Origin: Phyto melanocephala
Taxonomy: Eukaryota > Arthropoda > Insecta > Diptera > Rhinophoridae
Direction of reading: 5' to 3'
DNA length: 64,000 nucleotides
NCBI GenBank assembly: GCA_941918925.1
Contig: OW799233.1
Coordinates: 111,783,833 to 111,847,832 of the forward strand
In this document: piece after piece, positions 22,317-36,330 of the stretch
How positions within the stretch are numbered: the stretch's first letter is position 1
Layout of the letters: every line of letters begins with the position of its first letter
The notes under the pieces: model-generated
Database searches by the model: none
Seen by the model: only the letters and a program-made list of their open reading frames with translations
Told to the model about the DNA's origin: nothing
Translations under genes and position numbers: made by a program

Positions 22317-24212
22317 TGTACTGCTCGTGTTGACGAGGCATTGGCACCACGGACATTTAAATACACCCCTGTAGCATAGAATGGGACAGCGTTACCAGAC
22401 GACGATAAAAAGGAAAACAGTCTTCCCTATCTACGAGAAGGTACGACTCGTATCAACCATGGGAAAAAGATGGCCGGTGATTAAATTAAAGTAACCATGT
22501 AAAGCAACATGGCCGAGTTCCGGCCTTTCCAATTCGAGACGTCGACCGGCAAACACTACTGCGGAACAAAAGTTTTAGCAATAATCAGGCATCCACCACA
22601 CACACAAAGTTCAGCCAACAATTAAGCAACAGTCATCGTCCATAGTACCAGTCATCCATCATATATACAAGGTTTCATCTCTCATTCAAGCAAAAGTTTT
22701 AGCAATAATCAGGCATCTACCACACACACAAAGTTCAGCCAACAATTAAGCAGCAGTCATCGTCCATAGTACCAGTTATTCAAGCAATAGTTCGACAACT
22801 ACCAGTCATCCATCATACATGCAAAGTCAGTCATCAACCATAGTACCAGTCATTCAAGCAATTACCAGGCATCCAGCATACCTACAAAGTCAGACGTAAA
22901 TTAAGCAACAGTCACCGTCCAGCACTAGTCAACAGTCCGTCAAACTAACATCAGACATCATCCAGGAAAATAAATTAACCTTCCCCAGACACATAATCAT
23001 ACATCGCATAAGATAAGTATAAATTAGTTAGTGATACCCTATTGTTTGGCCATTTTGCTGCACTCAGTGCAACTAGTCTCGAAAGGGAAAGCGAGTATAA
23101 GTTTCGACAGATATTTAATTTTACCATGGCCGTTTTGGGCGGTCGCCAGGGTAGTGCCAAGCAGCAGGCAATCGGCTATGGTTGGGCCTACTAAAACCCC
23201 AACACATAGATCGGATGCTGTTGTTTTAGCGACCCTGGCACGGAATAAAGTAGCCATAGAGCTCGCTCGATTTGGAGCAAATCAATAGCCCAGTAAACTT
23301 AAAATTGTTCAAGAAGATAAGTAATTTTTATATTTGCCCACCACAATGACCTATCATTGCATACAATTCTAAACTTAAAGTAAATCAGAATATTAATAAA
23401 TAAGTGAAATCTTTCGAAAGTTAAAATCAATATTTGTTTGCCACTTCTCTAAGTTGAGCTAATACGCTAGACAGCGGGTGTACACCGAGTATAATTAGAT
23501 GAGTAGTACACATTAGACTCACATAAACGTTGCTAAATTAATCAATGCCGTATCCAGCCAACAAAATTTTCTTTAAATTAACTTAATGTATCCATTTTGC
23601 AATTTATAGTTTTAAGCTTTCCTACATGAATATTAACAGGAAACTAATTAACCTAAGAAAATTGAAATATGAAATAAATAAAATATATATGTAACAAAGA
23701 AAAAGATAAATACAAGAAAACTTTATCCGTAGCCTATCTAAAATTAAGACAATAATTGGAAGAATATACTTAAACTGAATTATTATAAAGAGCTCGTTCG
23801 AACGTAGGACTCAAATTTAAATTAATCATTTCACATTTAGAAAGATAATAAAGAGAGATGTTACTAACAATTGAATTGTAAAACGAAATGAATTGTCCAT
23901 AAGTTAAAGAAATAGTCCAAAGGTAAGATATTGGATTGGTGAAGCAAATATGGGGTAGCCTTAAAGCAAGCTACCATGGTACAGGGGAGGGTAGCAGTAG
24001 CCGTTGCCAACTGGAAGCTACTATAGAAGTTTCGGTTCATCACAATCACACTGGTACACTCAAGTATTAGTCATGTTAAAGCAGGTTCATCTCTGAGACG
24101 TACCTCCGCCATTTGCCCGCGAGTCCTAGCCGTGCCCAAAGAACAAAGTTATCAGTGTGTTGGAGATGGAAACTGCTGGAACGAAGGGGTTAGCCCTTTT
24201 GTAAACATGACA
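22317..24212 (+). repeat. 3' LTR (1896 bp)
   Basis: Same sequence as 14406-16301 by eye, including the tandem repeats near 22568-22951. It is followed by the AATG target duplication. Confidence 0.92.
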
Positions 24213-24299
24213 AATGTTACAAAACAAAAAACATTTGCTTTCGAATCATAGCCACCTTTTTCATTTCCCGGGATCCCAAAAAATAATCCTGCGAAATTG

Positions 24300-25163
24300 G
24301 TAAGATAAAATAAACTCAAATTTCCAGGAAATAACCCTATTTATAGCACAAAATGTATTTGTTTGTTATTAACAGTAATCGCTATATGTATCAGTTTCTT
24401 TGCTTCGATATGCTAGTAAAATGTTTTCGTAAATTTTGTCTTTCAATGAAAGTGGGCGTTAAATTAGGCGTGTCAATATAGCTTCTGATAATAAACAAAA
24501 CTAAGATTTTTGAAAATAGTCCTTTATTTTCCCAAAAACTTTGTCCATGGAGATATTAATTAAATTTATGATAAACCGTTATATGGGAGGTAGGCGTTAA
24601 AGTAGGCGTGTCACATTTATTTTTCGTTAAAACAAAGCATTTGACCAAAAAGCAATGTTTGCAAAATTTCAGAATCGTCTCTTTAATTTTGTTGGTTTTA
24701 TGACGTTTTTGTTTTTAAATATACCGAAAAATACACTGTGCGGTATAAATTTTCGTAAATTTTGATCTATAACTCCTTTCCTACTGCATAGATTTAAGCA
24801 ATTTTCGGGGAAAAAAATTGCTTTTACTCAGAAAATATGTATTCGAAATTCATGACTCTATGTTAATGCGTTTGGACACAATTCCATTTTATTCGATGTT
24901 CGAAGGACACGGTTTTTTCGACCTACTCTTGCATTACGAGCTATAACTCACTTCCTAATATTCCGATTTAGCCCATTTTCAATACCTTGTGTATAAGGAA
25001 GATTCTGGCAAAATTTTAGCCTTCTAGCTTTTTCGGGGCGACCTCTATCGTGCTTTCAACAGACGGACAGACGGACGGACAAAGCTAGATCGTCATAAAA
25101 TAAAACCCCGATTCAGAATATATATACTTTATGGGGTCTAAAATGGATATTTCGATGTGTTAC
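24300..25163 (-). mobile_element. DINE-1-like copy, partial
   Basis: On the minus strand it reads CCGTTTGTAACACATCGAAA, ATTTTAGACCCCATAAAGTA, CGATCTAGCTTTGTCCGTCC and TTGAAAGCACGATAGAGGTC, matching the 5' half of the copy at 49667. Its 3' hairpin end is not visible. The Ty3/gypsy insertion lies next to it. Confidence 0.65.
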
Positions 25164-26477
25164 AAACGGATTGCTGGTATGAAAAAATATACAAATATAT
25201 GACAATACGATAGTTTGTCCACCTTATGCATTCACCAACTTTGTGTATATTTTAAGTATCAAAATTACTTTGCTAGTTGCTTCATTTACTTTGCAACAGC
25301 TGTTTGGTGTTTTGACTATACATGCATCTAACTGTTGACTTACACAACTACGTGCTTTTATTGAATCACAAATAAAAACAAATACATATGTACGAAATAA
25401 TATTTACATATATTCATGTGCACACAATACTTTGACATTTAATATTTTATTGTTAATTGGAATTTAAATTCATCACTATAACGGCACTATTCATACACAA
25501 ATTCATACACATTTTTGGAATATTGCTATTGGACTATTATACGCTCTGATTACTCATATTGGGTCAAAGGATGATTTTATTTTAATGGGTTGTTGCTGAA
25601 CTTGTTATTCTTGATATTTGTTCAATACTTGCAGAATATATGGAACAAGATACTTTGTCGTTTATAAGAATTCTCTGAAACATATTTCATGCTTGTGTTA
25701 TGTAATAATTTTCTATGTAATAATTTTACCATTTCAATGAAGACAATTAAAATAAATTATTTTTTTTAAGTCAAACTTGTAATTAAAATTAGGAGATGCT
25801 GTTGGGTGGAAGTAAACTATTGCATATTAATTATACAATAAAACCTCTTATTTTTACTAGTTACATCTATTGATCGGAATGCTGTCCATTTTATTTTGTA
25901 CCCCTACTTTGCCTCTATGATCTGTGTGGTGAATTCATGTGTGTATTTGTAACTTTTTTACTTTGTTCATAAATATATTCAATTTGTGTCAGTAAAACCT
26001 GATCTATTGATACTTGTTTCGGCATAAAATAGCAAAACTTTAAAACGACAATTTCTTTCAAGTGAAGCTAATCTAATTAATGACTTGTCAATAAATAGAA
26101 CGATTAAATTGTTGTATTAAAAGCATAATATTGTAAGAAAGAAAAACTCCAATTTTGACACAACCGTTTGAGGCTGGTAGTGTTGGTTTTAATTTCCTTA
26201 ATTTACTGAGCTTGATCCCCTGCAATATGGATATTTGAGGTTCAAATATATGTCTCAACTCCGTGGATGAAATTTTTGTAAAATTTGAGAATGACTTATT
26301 TTTGAAACCTCTATATTAACAATAATTCAAAATATAAAAAATAAATCTTTGGTCGCAAATCTAGCGAAATCGCCAAAATCGTTAGATATAAAATTGTCTT
26401 GTTGGCATTAAAAATGCGAAAGAGCAGTTGTTTTATTCATGACTTGCCTAAAATTAATTTAGTTTTTCATAAATTTG
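25164..26477. other. AT-rich stretch without recognisable gene
   Basis: No coding similarity, terminal repeats or structured elements were recognised. Confidence 0.45.
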
Positions 26478-28525
26478 TATACCCTTCACCTGTGGTGCAC
26501 AAGGGTATATACATGTAGCTTTGTCATTCCCTTTGTAATTTCTACAATTTTAATTTCCGACCCCATATAGTATATATTTTCTGAAAGCTTATGAATAGAG
26601 AAGTCGGTTTAGCCCTGTCCGTCTGACCGTCTGTCCGTCCGTCCGTGTGTTGGTTGAAATCAACTTTTAGAAGCAACTATATGTTCCCCAGATCTGTGTA
26701 TAGTATCAATCTTTTGGAAATATTCAGGAATAAATCGCTATTTCAATTCAGCAAAATCGGCCAATAATTTTCTGAAATATGAGCAAATAAACACGACTGC
26801 CTCTGTTTTTTTCCCATATTTTTACCACCAAAATTTAAATATTTCAGCCATAGAGTAATTTATAGGTATGCACTAGGGTGATCGATTATTGGACTTTTTT
26901 AAGAAACCGGGTTTGAAATAGTTTGAAATTTACAATTTAAAAAAAAACCGGTTCCTATTTTGAAAATAGAGAAAAAACCGGTTAACCGGTTCGGATATAT
27001 AAAATATAATATTTAAAGAAAAAATTAAAAAATATTTAAAAAAAGATTATAATAAAAATTATATCTAAATATGAAATTTTTACAGTTTATATACGTTTGG
27101 CAGCACAATTACGCAATAACTGATTAATTAATTATTTGAATTTAAGGGCAAAAAATACTGTTTACAAGTAAAATAAATAAATGCAATAAACTAATACATA
27201 AATAAACAAGACTTTTTATAAGGCTGTTATAAATTTTTATATATCCTTCTGTACATTTTTAAATGTTAAATAGATCTTTTAAACTAATATGCGCTAACGT
27301 ATTTTGTTTGAAATGATTTCTGTAATTTGAAACACATTTTAAAGGCTAGGGAGAAACCCCTTAAAATTTCATTTTAAAAGTTCTCTCTTACACCCCTAAC
27401 AGACATACAAATATAGGCATAAGGTAGCCATTAATTAAAATAAGGATCTGAAAGGACGGATGATTGGTTTTTCTTTATTGTAACAACACTTTTTACCTAA
27501 AAGTGATCGACCAGCTAAGTTTATGTTTCAATTACATTTAACTTTTAACGTTAGGTTTATATCTTATAAAAAAATAATATTTAGGCTCCATTATTTTCTT
27601 ATTTTACATTTGTTTTTTAAACAACAAGTAAATTTCTTACAATATTATGGAAGAATATTTAATGGTTTTTATTTTCTGATTTTTTGAAACTTTTCGCGTA
27701 CTAAATATACTATGGTACGATTGGTTACAAAGATATATTAAGATAAACTTTAAAAAATAAAAAACGGGTTTTTCGGATAAAAAACCGGTGTATTCGATAT
27801 TCGAAAAATCAGCAGCAAAAAGGGGGAAAACCCGGGTTTTCGACCGTTTGTAAAACCGAGTTTATCACCCTAGTATGCACCTTTGCTACTATTTGTAGAT
27901 ATAATATGCCTCTAGAGATATTTGTGAAAAATTTTGGATAAACCGTCTAATCGGTAAAGTTATAGACAACAATTTTTTTAAAATATATTCCAAAAATTTA
28001 CAAACGAAAATCAAATTTTTTCAGCTTCTTGACAACCGAAAGAGTCAATATTTGTATCATCTAAAAGAACTTGACTAGCGCAATATAAGGATTATAAAAA
28101 AGTTTATATTCATGTTAGCCGCCGCTACAAAATGGCGGACAATAAATTTATATATGGGTCAAACCTTTTATTTTAAAATGTAACTTCTTGAACCTCCTCA
28201 ATACTGATATCAAATGAAAGGGCTTGACCAGTAGAATACAGTTATTTATTAAAAATTTTAAAATCCAAGAGGGTGTCTAAAACCAAATGGCGGATCAAAT
28301 TTTTTAACCCCATCAATATGGGTATGAAAGTAAAGGGCTTGACTAGTTGAATACAGTTAACTAAGTAAAAATTAAAAATCAAGTATGGCGTGGAAAATAA
28401 TAAGGAAAAATGGCGTGTAACATGAAATATAGGTTAAGCTACGATGTGGGCTTATACCTATGTTCATGATGGTGAAGGGTGTTATCAGATTCGGCACGGC
28501 CGAATATAGCACTATTACTTATTTT
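26478..28525 (+). mobile_element. DINE-1-like copy split by a hAT-type element
   Basis: The 5' end TATACCCTTCACCTGTGGTG with GGGTATA, the CCGACCCCATATAGTATATA block and the GTCCGTCTGACC runs are followed by the nested element (26874-27872), then the GGGCTTGACCAGTAGAATAC blocks and the 3' end GGTGAAGGGTGTTATCAGAT with the hairpin ATTCGGC-ACG-GCCGAAT (about 28490-28506). This is the longest well-kept copy of its subfamily here; the decayed copies at 10391 and 55380 align with it. Confidence 0.75.
26874..27872. mobile_element. hAT-type non-autonomous element, 999 bp
   Basis: Bordered by an exact 8-bp direct repeat GTATGCAC (26866-26873 and 27873-27880), with inverted ends TAGGGTGAT / ATCACCCTA. 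The 8-bp target duplication and such ends fit the hAT superfamily. Many AACCGG/CCGGTT motifs lie near both ends (for example 26977-26992), perhaps subterminal transposase-binding sites. The core is AT-rich without a transposase frame. Confidence 0.8.
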
Positions 28526-30660
28526 TCTTTAATAAACTACTGTGCAACGACACCGACGTATGTATATTTTGCAATTTATAACTCTAAATTAACGTTTTTT
28601 CTTTTATTTCAAAATGTGGTACCTTCTCTAGTTGTGAATAAAATCGAAGTGCGTGCATCGATTTTTATGATCGATATATTATTTTGCTAACAGCTTATGT
28701 GGCTTTACGCGAAGTAATAAAACTTTACACTTTTTTCCATTCTGGAGTTTTCATGTTAAAAAAAAATAATAATTATTTTATTTTTTACTTCTACAACCAT
28801 TTCTCAGTTTTTGTTTTTGGTTATATTTTAAAAGATTGATTGTTTTTCAAAGGTAACAAATACACTTTAAAAAAAAAACTTTTAAAAAAGCGAGCTGATG
28901 GAGAAAAACGCAGATTAGATTTAAAATCACTCGACGTTGAATGACATTTTTATTCCGCCATTCCAAAATTTATAATCTGTACCCTTAAAACGATAGTCTG
29001 TCACTGTGTTTGAATAAACTCACTCATTAGCTTCTCGATAATTTGTGTTGCTTTTGGTTTTCCGATCCCTTAAAGCGTCGATTTTCTTTGTTGTCATAAT
29101 CACCAAATTGAAATGCGATTTTCAAAAAAAAAATCATTTGTGTAATAGTCTTTAATTGAGTAAGTTCAACCTTATTATCAATTAATAGAAGATTTTTTTT
29201 AAAAAACTTCATCAGCCACATTCTCATCGGTGGTACCTACCATACCATTAGCGTCTTGGACTTGCCAATCTCAAAAAAAAAATTTTTAACAATCTCGAAT
29301 ACGGCAGTTGCTTCATTTCGACCAAAAGCTCTGTTATATATTAATATATAAAATCACGCGCCACCGCTACTTACATTTCAATGACCTAATTTTAGTACAC
29401 CGCCGCTCGCGATGAGTAATTAAATAAGAACAGCGAACTATCAAATGTTTAACCTAAATAATTAGCATTCCAAGTGGCTTATGGATGCATGCATAACTTT
29501 AGAATATAAGTTTGTAATGGGAGACTTATGTAATTCCTACATACGCTACCATAAATTCTAAATATAACGAAATTTCTCATATCTGTTATAAAATATCTTT
29601 AGTATTTGTCTGGCAGCTCAATTAATTAATATATTTTGTAATGAGGCGTTTTTTTTATCGCTAGTGACTAACATTTTTATTTACTTATTTCTCAACGGTA
29701 TGACAAAGACAAAACAAATGAAAGAAAGGGAAAAATCTATAAATTTTAAATAACGGTAAAAACACGAGATTGCGAAATTCCAAATAAAACTCATGTCACT
29801 TTAATTTAGCATGTGCGGCGTCTGTTGAATTTGTGCTTTGGCCTGAATATGTTGTTTGCGCTAATGACTGGTAAGAAAGTTTAAAGGGAACAACTTACAA
29901 TATTACATAAATGTAACCTATTTTCAGTTGCCGCCAATTGACTTACCATTACTACAATTCTTCAATCTACAGCCAGAAACTATCATCATTCCTAATAATT
30001 AAAACAATTGTTGAAACCACCGTAAATTAACAAGCTTTAAACCACCAAGCCACCCTAAAAACATCCGGGATAAAGGATTTCGTAAAATTTATTCTAAGTT
30101 AAATACCAAGGCTTGGGAAGATCGTCCATAACCTAATGGTGAAGAAAGTACTCCCTGTAGATTGAATTCTATTTATTCTATTGTCAGTTAGCCGTAAAGA
30201 AAACCCTAAGGGGCAGCCATTCGGCAGAAAACCCACTGAAGGAAAACCCCCAAAACAAAATACGTGAAACTGGAATATTTGTACCGAAAGTCATAAATTT
30301 ACATAGGTTAATCGTTTAATAGTCATAGGGAAGAAAACGAACATATCATTATAGGAACATAAGGAAAAAAGGAAAAAAAAAAAATCGAATTTAGTGCAAC
30401 TACCAGGTTTATTAGCCTCTTCGGCCTTACGTACGGTTTTATATATTAAAATAAAATCAAAATGTATATGAAAATTCGTTTAAATTGCTGGCTTGTGTAC
30501 CACTGTGTTCGTAACAAAAAATTTTAAGCCTACATAATTTTCTTTAAAACGTATTAAACTATATACACAAATGCACAAATTGTATATTGGTTTTGTAAAC
30601 AACTAGATGAAACAAATCGTACTCAAAAGTATACATCCGAGATTAGAGACAGCAAATTTA
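28526..30660. other. AT-rich stretch without recognisable gene
   Basis: A 66-codon minus-strand frame at 29027-29227 is Lys/Asn-rich and not recognised. No terminal repeats were found. Confidence 0.4.
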
Positions 30661-33600
30661 ATTGAAACAGCATTGTAACCGCAGCTTGGAGGCCTTCAAC
30701 GTTGCAGGTGAGTACTTTTATTTAAATTCTGTAGTTTTTAACTCTGAAGGATTATGATGGCGGAGGTAGTAACCAAAAACTGGTAACAAACCAAGTGGTT
30801 TACTATATAGGTAATTAAATTATACCCAGTAAGATTTCAAAAAAAATTATATACTTATATAAAATTTGATATTTCGCCATCGTAATGTTTCAAACTTTTT
30901 ACGTATTGTTTCGTTTGTCATCAACATTGTTTAAGTCGTCCCGTGCATAATGTATATACACACATGCGCACACTCATGCACATGCCGCTATATATGCATG
31001 CCGATGTACGTATCAATCCAAATCGTCTTTACGAATTGTAACTCAGTTTAATATTAATTTTGGCACGTAACTTAATTAATAGAATCAATATTTAAACTTT
31101 CGGGTAATGAACAAATTAAGAATTAAACACCACGTAAAACGAGAACAATGTTGAAAGAATAAGAACCGAAAAAAAAACAAATTTACAAAGCTCAAAATAT
31201 ACGAAGTTGCATGTATGTCTTTGATGTATGTAGTATAAAGATAAATAAATAGAACAATGTACAAAAAAAAAATACACAGCTACCCATCTTTCTTATACAT
31301 AAATAGTTACATGATAAATTATTAATAACCCCGCTTTAACTTAATGTGTGCGAAAGAGACGAATGCATACCATACAAGAAATTTAATGTGTTTTACAATG
31401 GAAATGAAAAAAAAAACTTTCGATCAAAACAAAACGCATTAAAAGAAGTTGGCACTGAACATACTTCGTTATAAGAGCTTTTAACCCTTGGTAATCGCAC
31501 TGATTTTATTTGACTGTGAATTTATATAGTATTGTAATTGTGTTAATACTGAATTTGAATAAAATTTACATAATTTTAAATACATAGTTAGGCATTCGAA
31601 TTTTATATGCATTAATTAAAATAATTGAATCTGTAGCATTAATATATATTACTATACTGTAATATATACAATTATAATATTAATTGATTAGTTATATAAT
31701 TACAAATAAATAATTAAATTAATAATGGAGTAAAAATGTATGCTTGAGTTTTCTATGTAATAATGGTGAGGGAATAATTCGTGTTTGGGGTTCTTGAACC
31801 ATTTATTTCTGCCCAAAAGAACTTAGGTAGGGTGGGCATCGTGGCAGATGGAGGTAATTTCACCGACCTCCTCAATAATCATTAGACGAGATTTGCAATA
31901 AATTCATTTTTTTTTTAAATGCCCTTTAAATAGCCCAGTTAGAGTAATTAAATTTATTTTATCCCTATAACATCCCTATATTGGCTGAAAGGACTCAAAA
32001 TTAAAATTTAGTAATGAATATTAGGAGAGAAAAGGTCAACGAAACCCCCCCAGCCGATAGTTTGCTAGTCGAAAATTATTATGAGTCCAACCGATCTAGT
32101 TCTCCCTAAAGTGAGTGTGTCAGGGCGTCGATTTAATTCCAATTTCCACCTGTAGTTAATTAATATTTAAAAAAGAAAATAACGATCGCCAACTGAATAT
32201 ATGTATATGTATCAATGTGCACACTTCGAATAATAACATTACAAGTTATGATACATAAAGAATTCAATTCAATAATCAATAGTCAATAATCATTACAAGA
32301 CCGTGTGCTTTTCAACCGGTTGAATATTAATACAATAAATAAATCTATAGAACTTAAGATATATTTGATGGTGTTTTTAATTTAATAAAATAATCATTAC
32401 AGTTCTTTTCAACAAACACACAGCTTAGGCAACACATCACTCAATTTGAAAATAAGTTGGCGTTAGTCCCCAACGTTTTTTATGCGAACAACGATTTAGT
32501 TAAATCCGCAGAGGTATGATAGGACAAAAATCAATTCAAAAATAAATATTTCGAACAGGACAGAAATCAAAAATTACAAAATCTAATAAAAGATTGTATC
32601 ATTTGGACCACCCGCTATACATATATTTTTATAATGCTTTAACTAAGGACTAAATATTTAAATTTGTACGTAACCGCATATATAATTAAACAATTTATTC
32701 TACCTTTTGATATATAGCGCTAATTTAACCAAATACTCTTAACTCTTTTTGTAAACTAAATATATTTTATAAACTATTTAATGTTCAATTCTTGTTTGTG
32801 TTTTTTTTTTAGCTAATTTCAAAAGATAAAATCTAAAACATTTTTAATATTCATAATAACAAAACATTAATAAAATACTTGAATTGAGAATTATGCCTTA
32901 TTTTGCATGTAATAAAGTCATATTAATGTTGATTGCAGTAGAGCTTTTCCTAAAAAAAAAAAAAAATAAAATAAAACACTAAAATGAGAAAAGTGGCAAC
33001 AGCATCCAATACTGCTTTAGATACAATACTTGTATATAAATATATACAGCGCTTTTCTTTCATACATATACATACTCATTGTTATTGTTTTCGTAACCAT
33101 AGGCAACACGCACATACGTGCTTACGAACACAAAAAATATACCATCATGTCTGTAAGTACATATATTCATGCAATATTAATAATACCGAACAATTTCTCA
33201 TTTATACTCCTTTCTTTCCATGCGTTATTTATGATCTTCACTATATTGCCTTAGATGGATGAACACGCGCGTGTGTGTTTGTGTAAATTTAGTTTTTACA
33301 TAACACAATAATGTTGCATATTGTAAAGAAAAAAAAAGTTAAACCTTTTAGAGTACAAACATTGTAAAGGCACAACCTGCCATTGACTGACTAAATGTTA
33401 GTGGCCGGCTAACCACTAAGTGTATGACCAGGCAGCTTCATTTACAATCTCCATATCTGTTGCTCCCTGTGGCAACAGCGAATTTAGACATTCAGTTTTA
33501 TAACAAACAATAGACAACAACATCAGCAACAACAAGAAATAATAATTTAGATATTTAAATGTACAAAAACAACATCTAAAGCGAACTGTTTTGTCTACTG

Positions 33601-35272
33601 ATTCACATACAAAATATGGTGGTTTTATTTAACCAAGAAAATGTGCAGTATATTTTCATGAAATGCTTATGACAGTGGTTCAAAAAATATTTAATATATG
33701 CCCGAATATTTTAGTTTGCATTCATGAAAGTAAATGTTTTAAAAGTAGGCATAATTTTATCAGGAATATTTTGGGATATATCACGTAAAATTAAAAATTT
33801 CAAAATTACATAAATAAATTTTTGGTCAAAAGTCTACAGTTCACAAAATTCAGATTCATTTATACTTATTCGAGTCTTGCTAAAGGGAGGTCCAACCATA
33901 ATACATGTTAGTTGTGAGTATCACCTAAACGTCAAGCTTTTTGCCAAACTTTTTTCGACATTTCTTTGTTTCATTGATTGACAAATTCAAGCATGGAGAG
34001 GTATACAATTTAGCAGCGCGTTAGGATTATTAAAGCATTTTATGAAAATTTGCGTTTAAATAAAAATTGCATTTTGTGATTTTTTGGTCAACATTTTCGT
34101 TCAAATATTTCCAGAATCGGAACAATTGTGCTCAAATTCCAGACAACCTTGTCTATGAAAAATGTAAAAACACCTATGCGTGCTTGCCTAGTTCGTTCTG
34201 TGAAAACATCACTAACCAGATAGGTTGGTTCAATAGACAGATGTGAATGGTGACTTTACAAAAAAAAAAAAAAAAACTATCTGCAGCAACGAGTCACACC
34301 TTAGTGAATTCCCTAATAAGCAGAATTGCCGCAATTGCCGAAAAGCTGAGACATACACCGAAATGAATGCATGGTGTGTCATTTAAATTAGAACAATTCA
34401 AGAGCTAAAGGATCAGATAATTCGACACATAAACGACATTTAACCTTAATTATGTCTCAGTGACTTTTAAAATATGGTCCATCGGAAGAAGTATGCTCAC
34501 AGAACCATTGCGATCATTTTGTTTTTGTTTTATTTACAGTTAACATCGTTCGTTTTAGTTTTAAAAAATCAACTTGATATTATTTTTTTATGAATTATTT
34601 GGAAGCGGATAAAAATAGATGCATGTTGGTAAGTCTGTGTATGAGAATCCATGTATAAATTTATTGGGTACATTACTCATGGATGTGGGATTCACCACAA
34701 ATATCGTTTTTAAGTGTGCATATCTGTCATTTGTTCTTAAAGAATGTATTCCCGTCCAATTCTCTCTTCCCCTCTCACCAATAACGCAAGAGTGTGCAAA
34801 CTTTAATTTGTTTTGAGTTCTGAATAAGAAGTTTTTTTGCTGTATGATTCAAGGCATCTTTGTCACTCCTATAGTTAGTTGAAACATATCCAAAACTTGA
34901 AACGAGGGTTTTGAGTCCAGATAAACTTTTTGTTGATAACGTAAACAACAACAAAATTATTATTGTTTAGATAACAATAACAACTATTGCTAAAAAATGT
35001 TACTGAGTTTTAAAATCGATCAAATTTTTGTTTACTACAAAAGTAGTGATTTTGATATGGAAGACAAAGATCCCCCATGTCAGACAAACAATTTTGAAAA
35101 TGAAAAATTAGAGGCATTACTCAATGACTGCTTTTATTAAACTCAACAAGACCTTTCAAATTCATTAAAAGCTACTCACCTAAAAATTTTGAATCGTTTG
35201 CATGCAGCATAATTTCTTCAAAAGCATCATAATTAAGCTCCTTTCGAATCGAAGCCAAGACTTTTAAAAATA
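30661..35272. other. Mostly unique-looking AT-rich stretch
   Basis: No coding similarity was recognised. Points of note are a strong donor-like CAG/GTGAGTA at 30705-30714, and a less AT-rich patch at about 33370-33480 with a 7-bp hairpin TTAGTGG/CCACTAA. The frames at 32984-33262 are not protein-like. Such patches could be host regulatory DNA, which the sequence alone cannot show. Confidence 0.35.
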
Positions 35273-36014
35273 CACGCAAAGAAAAACCATGGATACAAGA
35301 TTCTCACGATGGTCATATTACATTCCTTTTAACAATATTTGGTTGTCGAAAATAAGTTATAGTTATTTTTGTTTCATCTCATCATATATTTTGTCATGAT
35401 AATCAAACATTTGTTTGTATTGTACCATTCAATGTTTACTTTTCGTAAAAGCTTCGACATGGTTGTTGTTTTAAAATAGTATAATTCAAGAGAATTAATT
35501 CGTCAATAAGAGCATTATATTCAAAGGCATTCAAAATTACAAATAATCATTAAATAATAGGTGATACTACATTATGATTACACAGCAATCAAGCTATAAA
35601 TTTTTTTTAATAATAATTTGATTTCAATTGTTTTTTCTTCTTGCTGAATAAATTTTTATTGTTTTAAAAGTTTGAGATGTTAAAAAATACACAAAATTTT
35701 TGTAATAATTGGAGAAGCTTGAAAATAAACCAGAAAATATAAAAAAATTATTGGTATAAAAATTGTAATCAAAATGGTGAGTGCAATCAATATATGTTTA
35801 TATTAAACTTACAGCAGAAGACAATAATTTACGTAAAAAAGCAAAGATTGTCGATTTCAATTGTAGTCATATATATGATTATTTCTTGATACTTTAATTA
35901 AACATAAAAATGATAAATGGTAACCATTTTATGTTTTAACCACAATCATGCAATTCGATAATATTATATTTCTCTTCGATTATGGTTACTACAACCATGT
36001 TTTTTCTTTGCGTG
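35273..36014 (+). mobile_element. TA-flanked CACGCAAAG element, copy 2 (uninterrupted)
   Basis: Ends CACGCAAAGAAAAACCATGG and CATGTTTTTTCTTTGCGTG, with TA on each side (35271-35272 and 36015-36016). At 742 bp it is the only complete copy without a nested insertion, so it serves as the reference for the family. No transposase frame. Confidence 0.8.
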
Positions 36015-36280
36015 TAATTAAAGGCTAAAAGCAAAATTTTTTTCCAGCAAGTTATTACTTTCAATTAAAAATTAATCTATTATGATTAATAATCTGATCT
36101 GTATGTGGTATAACCGGATATTAATCGCTTTTGAAATCCAGTAAAATGGTCTAACCAGTGTTAAAGATATGAGAAATTAAATACGTTTAGCTCTGTTTTT
36201 TCGCCTAATTTTACTATTACATTAACATATGTATATATCTTGAATGATTTGTATAATAAAGCTGTATGTTTAAAAATATA

Positions 36281-36330
36281 AATGAATGGTATTAGCAGAT
36301 TCGATATGGGCGAATATAGCGTTTTTGTTT
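36281..36330 (+). repeat. Degenerate DINE-1-like 3' end
   Basis: AATGGTATTAGCAGATTCGA, then a decayed hairpin and GAATATAGCGTTTTTGTTTG resemble the 3' ends of better copies. Confidence 0.45.

Larger units (their letters stand above)
14406..24212 (+). mobile_element. Full-length Ty3/gypsy LTR retrotransposon, 9807 bp
   Basis: The unit is LTR - tRNA-Lys primer site - 1-kb leader - gag - pol (protease, RT, RNase H, integrase) - hairpin - LTR. The AATG at 14402-14405 and 24213-24216 is a 4-bp target duplication, and the LTR ends are TG...CA. The two LTRs showed no difference where compared, and all four open frames inside them are identical, so the insertion is recent. There is no env: pol ends at 22228 and the 3' LTR starts at 22317. 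Very long LTRs, a tRNA-Lys primer and no env recall the Osvaldo/Ulysses lineage of Drosophila elements; this placement is from memory and needs a phylogeny. The GC content and codon use are clearly higher than in the surrounding DNA. Confidence 0.93.

Noticed and set aside
29027..29227. 66-codon Lys/Asn-rich minus-strand frame
   Set aside because: Not recognised, no conserved motif, and poly-A runs inside suggest chance.
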